Shown in pieces: positions 10,591-20,862 of a stretch of 64,000 nt of DNA. Within the stretch, counting starts at the first letter, position 1; each line of letters opens with the position of its first letter. This stretch comes from Micrasema longulum (Eukaryota > Arthropoda > Insecta > Trichoptera > Brachycentridae), in contig JAGVSM010002737.1 of NCBI GenBank assembly GCA_022494885.1, positions 62,001-126,000 on the forward strand, in the 5' to 3' direction. Both the position numbers and the translations under genes were made by a program. The notes below the pieces were generated by a model. It was not told where the DNA came from, searched no databases, and saw nothing but the letters and a program-made list of their open reading frames with translations.

Positions 10591-11582
10591 AGACGTGTGT
10601 TGTACTAAAATTCAATTGTCACTTGTGTTTTATTATTGTTTAAATATTTATTTTATTCTACTTAATAATAATTTTCAATTTGTGCTTTGTAATAATTTCA
10701 GTTATAATATATGTATTAGAATAGGTTTTATTAAATTTCATAAGGTTCGTATGTTTACAAACATATTACAATATGATTTGATAATTTACCTGCTGTTTAA
10801 TTAAAAAAATATGACGGTGGGGCATGACATAAAGAAAGCTGGGAAATACTGCCCTAGAGAGTGATTAATTTGAAGATTTTTATTTTTTTAATGCGACGAC
10901 ACTTTGCTTCATATATGGCCAGACTCATAATCATCATTAAATGTCAAATGGTGTATAAAACTGCTTCAAAAACGGAAATAAAACTAATGCGGTCTGGTCA
11001 ATTCAACCTAATTAAGTGTTTTTTGTAATGCTCGAGGTCGCAATAATGTTCTTAGTGAAAATCATCATGTTTTATTTCACGTGTTCATATTTTTTGACGT
11101 TTCATCATCAGTGTGGCCATATAAAGCTATTAAATAAATAGTTTAGGAATCTGACTGCTGTTGAAGTATTTATGTCCATTTTTAAAAAGAGAAAAAGAAA
11201 TGTATAAATAAATACACGTTAAATATATTTATAAACGTATGACTAGATATTTGTTTTTTTATAGTTTAAATTTTTTTTTTTTTTAATATCTTAGTTTTTA
11301 AAAAGGTTTATTATTTTGTTTATTTTTATATTTTATTTTTAAAACGGTTGAGAACCACTAAGCTCTTATCAGGAGACAGTTAGTATTATGGCATTCAATC
11401 TGGCATTCAATATACATTGCGACAATCAATTAATGATTTATGCGTATTGCTATTTCGAATATACCGCGTTATCTTTATTTTTATTCTTTTATTCTTTTTT
11501 TACCTTAGTATGTTAAGTATTAAAATCCCAAAGTTATTATATAGAACAATGTATAAAACAACGGTGTAAAATGTATAGATAT
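10591..11582. other. Unassigned A+T-rich stretch
   Basis: No gene or repeat family member recognised. A T-rich run lies at 11270-11340. Confidence 0.45.
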
Positions 11583-12252
11583 AAATTTTCCGATTGATGC
11601 CACCCGTCAATTAATAAATGCGCTTGTAGTGTCTAGAGTCGATTATTGTAATGGTATCTATGCAGGTCTACCAATGAACAAAATGACTCCCCTACAATAT
11701 GTATGGAATGCCGCAGCGAGACTTATTTTCGGAATCTCAAAGTTCAGTCATATCACTCCACTACTTCGGGAACTACACTGGCTACGTTTTCCACAGAGGG
11801 TCGAATACAAACTCTGTTGGCTTATGTATAAGTCACTGCACAACTCTGCTCCGGAATATCTAAGGGAACTATGCATTCCAGATGAACTAGTTGACAGGCG
11901 TCTCACGCTTAGATCAGCTACGTCTACGGCGAGAGGAAAAGTTATTATACCTCTACGCTAATACCGCACTAAATTTAGTGAACGCGCATTTGCAGTCGCA
12001 GGCCCTATGGCATTAAATGCTCTCCCAGCAGAGGTGCGAGGCTGTGAAAGTGAAGTGATGTTTCGGAAAAAACTTAAAACCCACTTGTTCTCTAAATCAT
12101 TTGAATAAATCCGTATTATTATTATTATTATGGATAGATTATGTAGCGCCATTTTCGTAATAAAATACCTCAAGGGCGCTTTACATAGTGATTCTATTGT
12201 TAAATTGAAGCTTTTAAATTTGTAATTTAATTAAAACAATTTATTTTGTTGT
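11583..12252 (+). mobile_element. CR1-group LINE relic: RT C-terminal region and tail
   Basis: A non-LTR reverse-transcriptase C-terminal segment. One open stretch (11583-11961) gives ALVVSRVDYCNGIYAGLP, QYVWNAAARLIFG, HITPLLRELHWL and APEYLRELC, motifs typical of the CR1/L2 group. After one frameshift near 11960, 11970-12107 continues as ERAFAVAGPMALNALP and FRKKLKTHLFSKSFE with a stop. A TAT-repeat and a tail with gcgccatttt ... caagggcgc follow. The catalytic RT core and endonuclease are missing. The related minus-strand copy at 45945-46545 confirms the family. Confidence 0.85.
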
Positions 12253-12548
12253 CACAAGCATGTGAACGCGCATTTGCGGTCGCAGGCCCTATGGCATTAA
12301 ATGCTCTCCCAGCAGAGTTGCGAGGCTGCGAAAGTGAAGTGATGTTTCGGAAAAAACTTAAAACCCACTTGTTCTCTAAATCATTTGAATATATCCGTAT
12401 TATTATTATTATTATGGATAGATTATGGTAGCGCCATTTTCGTAATAAAATACCCTCAAAGGCGCTTTACATAGTGATTCTATTGTTAAATTAATTTAAT
12501 TGAAGCTTTTAAATTTGTAATTTAAATAAAACAATTTATTTTGTTATA
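12253..12548 (+). repeat. Tandem duplicate of the CR1 3' end
   Basis: Repeats 11978-12252 with a period of 284 bp: ERAFAVAGPMALNALPAELR followed by CESEVMFRKKLKTHLFSKSF, then the same tail. The second copy is open where the first was frameshifted, and one TAT unit differs. It arose by duplication of the LINE end rather than by a fresh insertion, because the left border lies inside the LINE frame. Confidence 0.8.
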
Positions 12549-12665
12549 GATTATTTTAATTAAATAATTATTTTAATTAAATTACAAATTTAAAAGAATC
12601 ACTATGTAAAGCGCCCTTGAGGTGTTTTATTACGAAAATGGCGCTAAATAAGTTATCTATAATAA
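12425..12665. repeat. Inverted repeat in the CR1 tail
   Basis: The tail at 12425-12520 (agcgccattttcgtaataaa ... gtgattctattg) recurs in reverse complement at 12571-12665 (aatcactatgtaaagcgccc ... atggcgct). The arms of roughly 95 bases flank an AT-rich centre, giving a long potential hairpin. Confidence 0.75.
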
Positions 12666-12719
12666 TGATAATATTTGTTATTATATTATTTCATAATTTT
12701 GTAAAAGAACACTGTTATT

Positions 12720-13245
12720 TTATTTTATTTTTTTTATTTCATTTTATTTATTTGGATAACCAACAGCTATAATTATATCATATTTATATAACAAAACAAA
12801 TAACAAATAAGCCAATTACAGGTTTTCACAAGTAGCATCACAGTAAGTTAAAAAAGATTCTCGAACATAAAATGAATAGTAACTAAATGTAAATTTAAAA
12901 GAAAAGAAAAAAATACTACGAGTTATTTTGAAAGCAAACGCCACACGTTATTAAGATTATTTTCAAATAAATCTATGTTAAATGATTTATTTAGTACATT
13001 AAAATTATTAAAAGTTCGCCATAAATATGAATTTTGCCTATAATTAGATGAAACAAGAGGTACGTGAAGAAGAGGGTTATTTCTTAAAACTTTGGAAGGA
13101 ACATTGATAGAAAGTTTGCAAAGTAGTTCAGGACAGTCAATTGAACCAGAGGCTGTGTTAAATGTATTTATGTTAATGTTTATAAAAGGCATTTGTGCCC
13201 TGTACACACTTATATTTGAATAAATAAAAATATCAAGCAAAAATT
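12720..13245 (-). mobile_element. Non-LTR LINE 3' end, RT C-terminus
   Basis: The minus-strand frame 13240-12923 gives LCKLSINVPSKVLRNNPLLH, VPLVSSNYRQNSYLWRTFNN and NLNNVWRLL. This is the usual end of LINE reverse transcriptases in which R/N-x-Y-x-x-N-S is followed by an arginine-rich segment. It is followed downstream by a UTR ending in an ataaataaaatgaaataaa-type tail at 12720-12780. Only the last ~105 residues remain. Compare the C-terminus of the 58763-59617 frame (RRLRNNEVLFIDQHRINYGL). Confidence 0.75.
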
Positions 13246-13365
13246 TGTCGCATGAAAAAAATAAATATCCCCAAATAAACCGCTCTTTAGGCCACTGAAG
13301 GGTCCCCAGGTCGAGCGTTATGGACTCGATGGCTACTATCGAAAATAAAATCTAGTGGAGATTAT

Positions 13366-13455
13366 TCCGCCTAGCGGTTAACTGGTTTGTGCGTTTGCCT
13401 CCCATGCTCGACCTCCCGGGTTCGATTCCGGCTTATGTGAAATATTCGTTAAATA
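13366..13455 (+). mobile_element. SINE-1-type tRNA-like head
   Basis: A-box-like cctagcggttaactggt, a B box gggttcgattccggc and the linker tatgtgaaatattcg mark a SINE-1 head. The body downstream is missing. Confidence 0.6.
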
Positions 13456-14075
13456 GAAGTAATTTTCAGTGTCTTTGTAAATTTACAAACTAAAATTTTA
13501 TCACTGGCAAAAGTTTCCCTAGGATATTACGCATTTAAATTAAAGAAAAATCATTCAGTCATTTTATTAACGAAACGTATAAAACGAAGCCTCCATTGTC
13601 CGTAATACTGTCGTGTGTATGCAGGAGCAGTATAAAGGATAAGAGGGGAGATTAGAAAGTTCATCCAAGGCCTGAAGTATTCACACGATTAAACAAGTTG
13701 AAAAGTAAAGCCTTGTTTTAAATCACCCCTCTTGGAAAATCAATCGCACCCTCGCGGCCCCAATGGTTTTGTCTCCGGTCGTAACGGATTTTCAAGCGAC
13801 GTCATACAAAGAGTGATTTATAAGTATTATATATACAGGGTGTTCTTTAAACCCTGTCACATCCGAAACCACCATGATCAGTATGAGCAAGAAGACATAC
13901 TGGCACATTAAAATAATTTTTTAGAACGAATAAAATTTACAAAAATAAAATATTTAAAAAAAACAAATGGTTGCTTACTTCTGCAGGGGAGAAACGAGGA
14001 TGGGGGAGGGGGGAGTCTGATATACCGTCAGTACCAGTTCAGGGACCATGAAATATTCTGGTGTAAAACACCCTT
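13456..14075. other. Unassigned stretch
   Basis: No gene seen. A short G-rich run lies near 13985-14020. Confidence 0.45.
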
Positions 14076-14171
14076 TAAAATAAATATTCCATATCAACTA
14101 TGTCGGGAGTCGAACCCGAGACCTTTCGCTTGGTAGGCACACACACTGACCATTACACCGAGAGGCCGACA
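14076..14171 (-). mobile_element. SINE-1 head, minus strand
   Basis: On the minus strand: gtcggcctctcggtgtaatg, gtcagtgtgtgtgcctacc, then gggttcgactcccgacatag and a ttgatatggaatatttattt linker. The acceptor arms do not pair across the expected positions, so this is a tRNA-derived SINE head and not a tRNA gene. Confidence 0.75.
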
Positions 14172-14599
14172 ATGTTACAAAAAACATTAATTTCCCATGA
14201 CTAATATATATTTTTCGTTATACTTATTTATTTAATTGTTTAATTAATTGCGTAATTCCATAGGAATTTCTGTACTGATTAAAATAAAAATATTTTGCTA
14301 TTTGCATCCAGAGGGCATATTTGTATATGCGTATATTAAGGCGGCTCAACACGTTGGCCAATACGCCGGCCAGTATGCTGGCGCGCGTATTGGTAACGAA
14401 ATCGCTAAACTATCCATATTTTGGCGATTCGTTTAGTATCTGTCCGTGTGAACCGATGTGCGGACGTCAAAAATGTGAAAAAATCCCCTGCGCCCTCTCC
14501 GGTAGTTCGTACCGCATTGAAAGCGGGGCCAACATGTGGACGCGTTGAAAAGCGTTCAGCTAGCGCTTTTTGATCTGTGGTAAAAAACCGACAACAGAC

Positions 14600-14682
14600 G
14601 GATCGCGTGCTGGCGCATGTGCAAGCGCGTGCGCCAGCGCGTGTGCCAGCGCGTGTGACAGCGCGTGTGCCAGCTCTGCCAA
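14600..14682. repeat. 12-bp tandem repeat (gcgcgtgtgcca)n
   Basis: Five to six imperfect 12-base units related to gcgcgtgtgccagcgcgtg, G+C-rich in an A+T-rich window. They give a repetitive tryptophan/arginine peptide in one minus frame, which I regard as spurious. Confidence 0.75.
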
Positions 14683-14904
14683 CTACAAATAAACGTAGTT
14701 ATGCAGAAAGCAGCCAGTCCACAATTTGAAAAAAATGAGATATTGGTGTTATCGGGTGCAGTTAAGTCAATTCTATGTTCTGCTAAAAATAGCCAGACAG
14801 TTTTCACATAAAAAAAAGAAGTAATAATCACCTTCTGAAAATGGTGTTGATCACAAAACGGCATTTCTTAATTCGCAAAAAACACCCACAGCACTGGAAT
14901 AATC

Positions 14905-15370
14905 TGACGGCAATTAAAAAATCATTAAAACTAGTCAAATACATAATTAGATAATGATTTTGATAAAATTATAAATAACGTTATCAATTTAACTTCTTGA
15001 TTTACTTTTACTTTATTTTTATTTTGACCAACGAACGCTTTTGCCTAAGTAGCTATCTTCAAGACTCCCAAAACTCCCAAAAATGAACTTTTTAGCAAAC
15101 TAGTTATAAATATTTACGTTTTCTTTCCTCTGTTAAAATACTTTGATCTTCTTATCTCCAAAATATGTTAGAAATAGCATAAAATCTGTAAACGTTATTA
15201 ACAATTCACCAGTCTTGAAGATGCCTACTGAGGCGAAAGCGCTCGTTGGTCAAAATAATAAAAAGTCAAACTGAACCAAGAAGTTTTAATGATATCTTTA
15301 TTTATAATTTTATCAAAATCATTAACTATGGAGTTTTATCAAGAAATATCAACAATAACCATCAATATTA
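14905..15370. mobile_element. PLE-derived foldback with two hammerhead-like motifs
   Basis: Two arms are inverted copies. The right arm (15206-15345) reads ttcaccagtcttgaagatgc, ctactgaggcgaaagcgctc, gttggtcaaaata and on to taattttatcaaaatcatta. The left arm (14930-15066) is its diverged complement. The ctgaaga ... gcgaaagcg core is the hammerhead-like signature shared with 54629 and 38557. No coding sequence is left. Confidence 0.65.
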
Positions 15371-15984
15371 CATAATTAGATTCTTTTTTGTAATATAAAA
15401 AAAAACTGATGTATTCATCATTTATCATTTGTCAAAGTCAAAAACATTCCAACAGTTGTGTAGATTTGATTATACACTCATTTCATAAAGGTGTTATTAT
15501 TCCGTTTCACTTTTCTATGGCTGGATGCTTTCTGCATAACTATGTTCAAATAAACCCATTTTAAACTCTAGGTCTTCGTTTAAGGAGCAAGGACGGAATG
15601 CGGTTATGTGTTTTAGCGCTACGGGTTGAGTTTCGATGAAAATTAGCGCTTTGATATTCTAGAATACAATATATTAATAAATTTTGATCAGCCAATTTTT
15701 ATCTAGACTCGATCGGATAGCGTCACAACAGACTACCGCGTTTTTTCCGTGCGCCTTGAGCAATACTTATTTGCCAACGTACTTGCGAACGTATTGGCCT
15801 GCGTATAGAGATGCCCTTTTTGTAAGAAAGTTATTATATAATAATTATATTCATGTGTAGATCTTTTTCTAATACAAATCCTCGTAATAGTTGGTAAATC
15901 TGAGATGCAGCTTCTAAGGAAATAATGCGTGTATTTAATATACTTCAGTGACGGATTTATACAAAAAAACGTTTTTAAAATAAT

Positions 15985-16376
15985 AATTTAAATGATGTAA
16001 TAACTTATATTTACATATAAGTAATTAATTTAAAAATACTTCGCACACTTCCACTTATTTCTTTGACCAATTAGCGCTTTCACCCTCTAATGGGCATCTT
16101 CAGACTGGTGAACATATACGGTGTAAGGATAATTTATATGAAACTAAATATTCGCTGAAGTGTTGATACATTTAAAAATAAGTTGAGAATACAATACGCA
16201 GTATTTTAATGGAACAAAGTGAGACAAATTATTGAAACATGTGTTGGCGGTGTACTTTAAGAGAAGATTCTATTATATGAAAAACATTTATTGTTTTATT
16301 ACAATAACATTGTCCAATAAAGGGGACTTATAAGGTTAATATATATAAATATAAGTTGTAACATCATTACAATAGA
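15985..16376 (-). mobile_element. PLE 3' end, minus strand, with inverted termini
   Basis: Matches 54190-54750 in reverse: the hammerhead-like block (16063-16113 on the minus strand: agtctgaagatgcccattag, agggtgaaagcgctaatt) and the ttgaaacatgtgttggc and gagacaaattatt region. Its ends are inverted copies of aatgatgtaataacttata (15991-16012 and 16347-16368, one mismatch). Compared with the 54-kb copy it has lost the coding remnant. Confidence 0.75.
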
Positions 16377-16411
16377 ATTCCATCAAGAATTGTCAGTAAA
16401 TAATTTAAATA

Positions 16412-16594
16412 ATTTTTTTTTTTTAATATTTGCGTTCTTATGATTTACCTTAATATTTCATTTTTAAGGCCATTTTCAACGAGTTGAAAATAACTCTGTA
16501 TTAGAAAATGGGAATCAAGTTCAGATAGAGTGGAGTTCGAACCGCGGACCTTTGTCCGTGAGTCCGAGACACTAGCCACAGGACCACAACCCGA
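16412..16594 (-). mobile_element. SINE-3, minus strand, full length
   Basis: Reverse of the SINE-3 family: tail poly-T at 16413-16424, gcgttcttatgatttacc, the B-box complement gttcgaaccg at about 16536 (slightly degenerate) and ccacaggaccacaacccga at the head end. Confidence 0.85.
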
Positions 16595-17204
16595 ATCTTA
16601 AAAAATATCCCTATTTTGACTTTTCAGGATGTCTGAAAGGATTTTTAATAGTCCGCATTATTGTCTCCTGTTACTGTTTCAGAAAGTTTAGCCCCTTGCT
16701 GAAAAGAGGGTGTCACGAAACGACTGAAAGTTGCTTATGCTAAATAGTTCAATCTTTTCCCTACCAGCCCTAAGTTTAGTTTGTTCAACCCTTCATATCT
16801 TCATGAAGACTTCTTGAACCGGCATTGTTTTGCGGCAGAGATTCCCAACTGTTTAGCATATTTTCTCGTTAATGGACTTCTTCACAATTCGGCATTCAGA
16901 CGGCGAATTGTTTTCGGAATTATAAATCAAAGTTTATCCGCTTTAGCCCGCAAAACATTCATAAATATTGAAAAGTGAATAATTTAATGTATTTATAAGT
17001 TTATTGCCTGCCCTTTGTCATCGTTCCACTTGAGGAATTTTAACGAGACAGTTTTTCTATATTAATTTTATAATTAGTTTTTGTATTTATTGTGTATGTA
17101 CCTATATACTTTAATATTTTATTCACGCCTATAATGTTAATTTGTAGAAGATCATAAATGACATGTCAACAATATTTTGCAGACAAGAACTGCGTTGAAC
17201 AACC
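16595..17204. other. Unassigned stretch
   Basis: A short open frame at 16781-16978 shows no recognisable domain. Otherwise A+T-rich with nothing assigned. Confidence 0.45.
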
Positions 17205-18012
17205 TTCTTCTTCTTCTTCAGCCTTATTCTCTCCACTGCTGAATAAAGACATCTTTCAAACGTTCTATCATCCATGTTTTACTGGATATTAAAGCAAGTC
17301 ATCGACCCATTTTTTCTGGCCTTCCAACACTTTTTTTGTTTGCCCATGGTCTCCACTTTATTATTCTGGGTGTCCACATGCCATCATTTTGCCTCGCTAA
17401 GTGTCCTACCCACTGCCATTTTAATTTCGCTGCACGATCCATGATATCCATGATATCCACGACTGCGGTTCGGCGCCTGGTTTCTTCATTTCTTATTCTG
17501 CCTCTTAGACATATACCGAGCATCTGTCTTTCGATGGATTGTTGCGTTCATTTTATTTTCTGTTTTACAGACATGATTTCTTGTCAGTATGTTGTCACCG
17601 GCAATATACACGATTCATAGACTCGTCGTTAAGCATACAGGGACTTGTTTATTTTCAAAAATATATTTTAGTTGCCGAAAGCAGTCCAACTTAGCCCTAC
17701 TCTTCTTGGCAACTCCGCTGTCCGGTTACCTTGACTAAGTTTGACTTTGTGTCCTAGATGTGTGTATTCATCAACCACTTCGATTTTATTATTGTTAATG
17801 AAAATGTCTCTTTTTTGTTGGACTCGTAATATTTGTTTTATGAATATTCATTTCCAAACCAATCCTTTTTGAAGCCTCATGTAGTTCCATAATCATCTCG
17901 CCTAGTTCATCCATGTTTTTATTTATGACCCTTTTGTCATTTGCGAATCTGAGATGACTCGAGTACATCGCTTTGATCTTTACTCCCTTATTCTCTCAAT
18001 TTAGGGTTTTAA
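17205..18012 (-). mobile_element. RTE-type LINE relic: RT from active-site block to end
   Basis: On the minus strand, near 18000, translation gives GVKIKAMYSSHLRFAND and then MDELGEMIMELHEASKRIGL, the RTE pattern HLRFADD with the second aspartate replaced by asparagine here. Stops and frameshifts follow. Frame 17523-17299 gives MLGICLRGRIRNEETRRRT and KLKWQWVGHLARQNDG, then GRPEKMG, the RTE C-terminal block. It ends in a GAA-repeat (17207-17220), as trinucleotide tails do in this clade. It is a dead 5'-truncated copy; the active site is altered. Confidence 0.85.
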
Positions 18013-18024
18013 ATACACCAAGAA

Positions 18025-18135
18025 AGTGGCATATAGAAGTCTAGGCATTCACGGAGGTTATTACCTATCATTGGCTGGTTTAAGTGGCCACTTTTTACAA
18101 TGTGTAACATTAACTTTTTAAATTTGGTAATGTAT
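18025..18135 (+). repeat. P384 fragment
   Basis: The segment tatagaagtctaggcattca, then cattggctggtttaagtggc and cactttttacaatgtgtaac matches the middle of P384. Both ends are missing. A further scrap (18277-18300, cctatgtttgaacagcca) lies beyond. Confidence 0.65.
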
Positions 18136-18309
18136 CTATAATAAAACAAGTTTATTGGATTGTAATTCTACTTTATTTTTTATAAAATATACCCTTTGGA
18201 TACATTACCAAATTAAATATGGAATTCTACCAATTATCTGCATACACAATAAATAAATAAACTTTTTTGCCTATGTTTGAACAGCCAATGTTTTTGAAAG
18301 GAATGAAAA

Positions 18310-19255
18310 TATAACTAAATGTGAGATCAGCGTGAACGGAGATATTCTGAATCAGGTAGAAGAATTTGTGTAACTGGGAAGTATGTTTACTAGGGACGGA
18401 AAGGCCGAGAAAGATTTTAAAATATCTTTTTTTTCACTTAAATTTTAATTTTTAAACAACTTTCATTTATCTTTTTCTTTTTCCTTCTCTTTTTTATACT
18501 TTCATAATTAACCTTACATATAATTGCTTTATAATATGGAAACTTCACTGGTTCATTAGAATTAAGTCTAATTGTGTAAAATATTAAACTTTGTAACTGT
18601 ACTGTATGTTTCCTGAATAAAAGAAAATAAAATAAAAAAATAAAAAGATATTAATAGGAGGGTGAGTGCCGGGAACAGGGTAAACGGTGCACTAAAATCT
18701 ACTTTGGCAAACAAATGTTTATCGCAGGAGGCTAAACTAGCAGTTTACAACGGAGTTCTAGTGCCAACTCTAATGTATGGGAGTGAAGTATGGAATTGGA
18801 AAAATGATGCTGAAAGTAGGTTGAATGCTATCGAAATGCTATCCCTCAGGCGAAGGCGTGGTAAAACGCTGTATGATAAGTGCATAAGTGTCGAGATCCG
18901 TGAAGTGTGTAAGGCTGAGACCTGCATTATTGACAGAATCAAGAAAGGGGTGCTGCGTTGGTTTGGACATGTAGAGCGAATGGACAGCGAAAGAACGTCT
19001 AAAAGGATCTACGATGCAAATGTTCATGGATGCAGAAAACGAGGAAGACCGAGAAAGACATGGCACGATCAAGTCCATCAAATACTTGAAGATGGACATG
19101 ACAAAAGTAGGAATAATCGGCGTGCGTGCATGAAAAGATGTATGAATGTAGAGGAAGCGAGGTCTGTATGCCAAGATATAGTGTTATGGCGTTCTATCCT
19201 CTCTGCCTACTCCTACAGGGAAACGGCGTGATGGTTTGTTTGTTTGTTTGTTTGT
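18310..19255 (+). mobile_element. LINE-T: RT C-terminus split by a 228-bp insertion
   Basis: The left part (18318-18415) encodes CEISVNGDILNQVEEFV, one stop, then LGSMFTRDGKAEKD. After the insertion (18416-18643) the right part (18650-19231) is open: INRRVSAGNRVNGALKST, YNGVLVPTLMYGSEVW, RWFGHVERMDSE, GRPRKTWHDQV and NNRRACMKRCMNVEEAR, ending in a TGA. This is the C-terminal portion of a LINE reverse transcriptase. The stop is followed almost at once by (TTTG)n, so there is virtually no 3' UTR. Copies at 23246 (minus), 34825 (minus) and 50958. Confidence 0.85.
18416..18643 (+). mobile_element. 228-bp retrocopy nested in LINE-T
   Basis: An A-tailed sequence (tgtaactgtactgtatgttt, cctgaataaaag, then A-rich) interrupts the LINE-T frame. 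The bases aaagat occur on both sides (18410-18415 and 18644-18649). Removing the insert and one copy rejoins the frame as KD-IN-RR. A minus-strand relative lies at 2173-2390. It is non-coding and probably the 3' end of a LINE. Confidence 0.8.
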
Positions 19256-19261
19256 TTGTTT

Positions 19262-19628
19262 TTTTTATTTGATTTTAGTGAAGTTAACGATCTGAAACCT
19301 TTATTGTTGTGAAGAGATTCATTTGATTGAACTATTTCACATACTAGGCAACGCCTGAAAACAAATTTTCAATTTTTAAACTACTTGAACCAGTTTGTTT
19401 CATTACAATATTTTGACTTTTGTCAAAATGTTTGTAGACAAAAGACTGGATTTCACCCCCTTAATAAGGTTAGTAAGATTAACAAATTACAACAGGATTG
19501 GAGAACATTTTAGACAAGCGAATATGGAATTCTAGGCATTTACAGGGCTTATGACTTATTATGGCTTATCTTACTGACTCTAGTGGGGTGAAATCCAGTC
19601 TTTTCTCTACGAATTCGAAATATTGTTA
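19262..19628 (+). mobile_element. P384 element, permuted, with monomer junction
   Basis: It starts mid-monomer (gattttagtgaagttaacga), reaches the monomer end (accagtttgtttca) and passes straight into a new monomer start at 19403 (ttacaatattttgac). It continues through ctggatttcacccc and atttacagggcttatga, and finishes with an inverted stretch (19568-19626, gaaatccagtcttttctcta). The direct end-to-start junction shows head-to-tail monomers. It lies directly after the (TTTG)n tail of LINE-T. Confidence 0.8.
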
Positions 19629-19803
19629 AATGAACTAATAGTTTGTCACCGGGTGCTCAGATATTAGTAATAATAAAACCTTAAATAAAAGAGAGTATAA
19701 ATAAACCTCTACCAAAAAAATAATAATATAAAAATGATTATAAAGAATCAAAAAGAAGAAAGAAAAAAAATACAGTTATATTATTTATTTATCTGTTATA
19801 TTA

Positions 19804-20862
19804 AATAATATACATTAACCTTGATTATGGGTTCAATGCTTTTAGAAAGAAAAATGGTGGGTGCTTATTAATGCAACTAAAACGAGTTAAAAAAAATAAA
19901 AATAAAACGATTTAATAAAATAAAGAAGACAACTTTGTTTTTAACCACTTTTTTTTTCCACCCACCGGATTTAAAGCAAACAAGCTTCTTCGTCAAGGTT
20001 TACGTAACTAATGAATTCTTTCCAATTTTTTTCCATGTTTACTAAATACTACACGTGGAGATAATAAATCAAGCCCTTTTTTCTCCCTAAAAGGGCGGTA
20101 ATTTGATATAAATATTTTCGAAGCTAGACGGTAGTGAACTTAAAGAAATATAGTTTATTTGTCTATTTTTTTTTCTAATTATGAATCCCTTTTTTAATTT
20201 CTAAGTTGTCTAATTTAAATATTTTATTTCCAACATAAAGTACTTTTAATCCAGTGTCTTTATCGAAGTTATGATTATTTTCTATCAGATGGTCTGCGAA
20301 TTCAGAAAAATTATTGTTATTTAAGCACCTTAAGTGTTCTTTTACTTTAATATTAAAGTTTCTTTTAGTTTTTCCAATGTAGATTGAATCGCAATCATTA
20401 CAATTTAATTGGAATATCCCAGATTTATTATATTTTTGGACTTTATCTTTGTTTTTAACAATGTTCCTATATTATTAGTTGTGTAGAAAGCCGGTTAAAT
20501 GTTTAATGGTAGGGAATTAGATAATTGTTTAAAAAAATGTAATTTATAAAAAGAATCCGTCTCCATTGTTTGCTGAATTTGCTTTTTTTACTGTAGGAGT
20601 CGCATATAAATATTTATTTATGAGTTTGCGTTTTTGTTTTCGATTGAATATTTTGTCAATTAAGTTCTCATTATATTCATTATTATTAGGAATCTGTTTT
20701 ATCGTATTAAGTTATTTTTCAACAAAGTTGTTTTATTTATGTTATTATTGAAATAATATACATTAACATTGTTTATGGGTTCAATGCTTTTAAAAAGAAA
20801 AATGGTGGGTGCTCATTAATGCAACTTAAACGAGATAAAAAAATAAAAACAAAACGATTGTT
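19804..20862 (-). mobile_element. Penelope-like element relic with direct terminal repeats
   Basis: Two direct repeats of about 105 bases (19804-19912 and 20752-20860: atatacattaac, atgggttcaatgctttta, aaaatggtgggtgct) flank a minus-strand coding remnant of the GIY-YIG endonuclease (20178-20520). Downstream of the stop, minus strand 20000-19966 reads ccttgacgaagaagcttgtt and tgctttaaatcc, a degenerate hammerhead-like motif. Direct terminal repeats, GIY-YIG and a hammerhead motif after the stop together define PLEs. The RT domain is missing. Confidence 0.8.
20178..20520 (-). pseudogene. GIY-YIG endonuclease remnant of a Penelope-like element
   Basis: Minus-strand translation from 20520: PTIKHLTGFLHN, two stops, then NIVKNKDKVQKYNKSGIFQL, NCNDCDSIYIGKTKRNFNIK, HLRCLNNNNFSEFADHLIEN and KVLYVGNKIFKLDNLEIKK, then a stop. 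The C-x2-C followed by IYIGKTKRN is the catalytic GIY-YIG block of PLE endonucleases, which nick the target for reverse transcription (family knowledge). The frame is otherwise well kept. The RT half upstream is gone and the C-terminus is cut short compared with the frame at 54175-54426. Confidence 0.88.

Larger units (their letters stand above)
14335..15835. mobile_element. Composite element with sub-repetitive ends
   Basis: The left end (14339-14395: ggccaatacg, ggccagtatgctggc, gcgtattgg) and the right end (15765-15830: the complement includes ggccaatacgttcgc and gtacgttggc) are inverted with respect to each other. Inner segments are also inverted: 14699-14718 ttatgcagaaagcagccag against 15525-15544. 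A PLE-derived foldback at 14905-15370 is nested inside. This looks like a DNA transposon with tandem subterminal transposase-site-like repeats, whose interior was replaced or invaded. No transposase frame and no clear target duplication are visible. Confidence 0.45.

Noticed and set aside
14083..14171. A tRNA gene on the minus strand
   Set aside because: A and B boxes are good but the acceptor arms do not pair, and the sequence continues as the SINE-1 linker. It is a SINE head.
14556..14864. Minus-strand frame with RWHTRWRTRLHMRQ repeats
   Set aside because: Produced by the 12-base tandem repeat. No domain or composition typical of a real protein.
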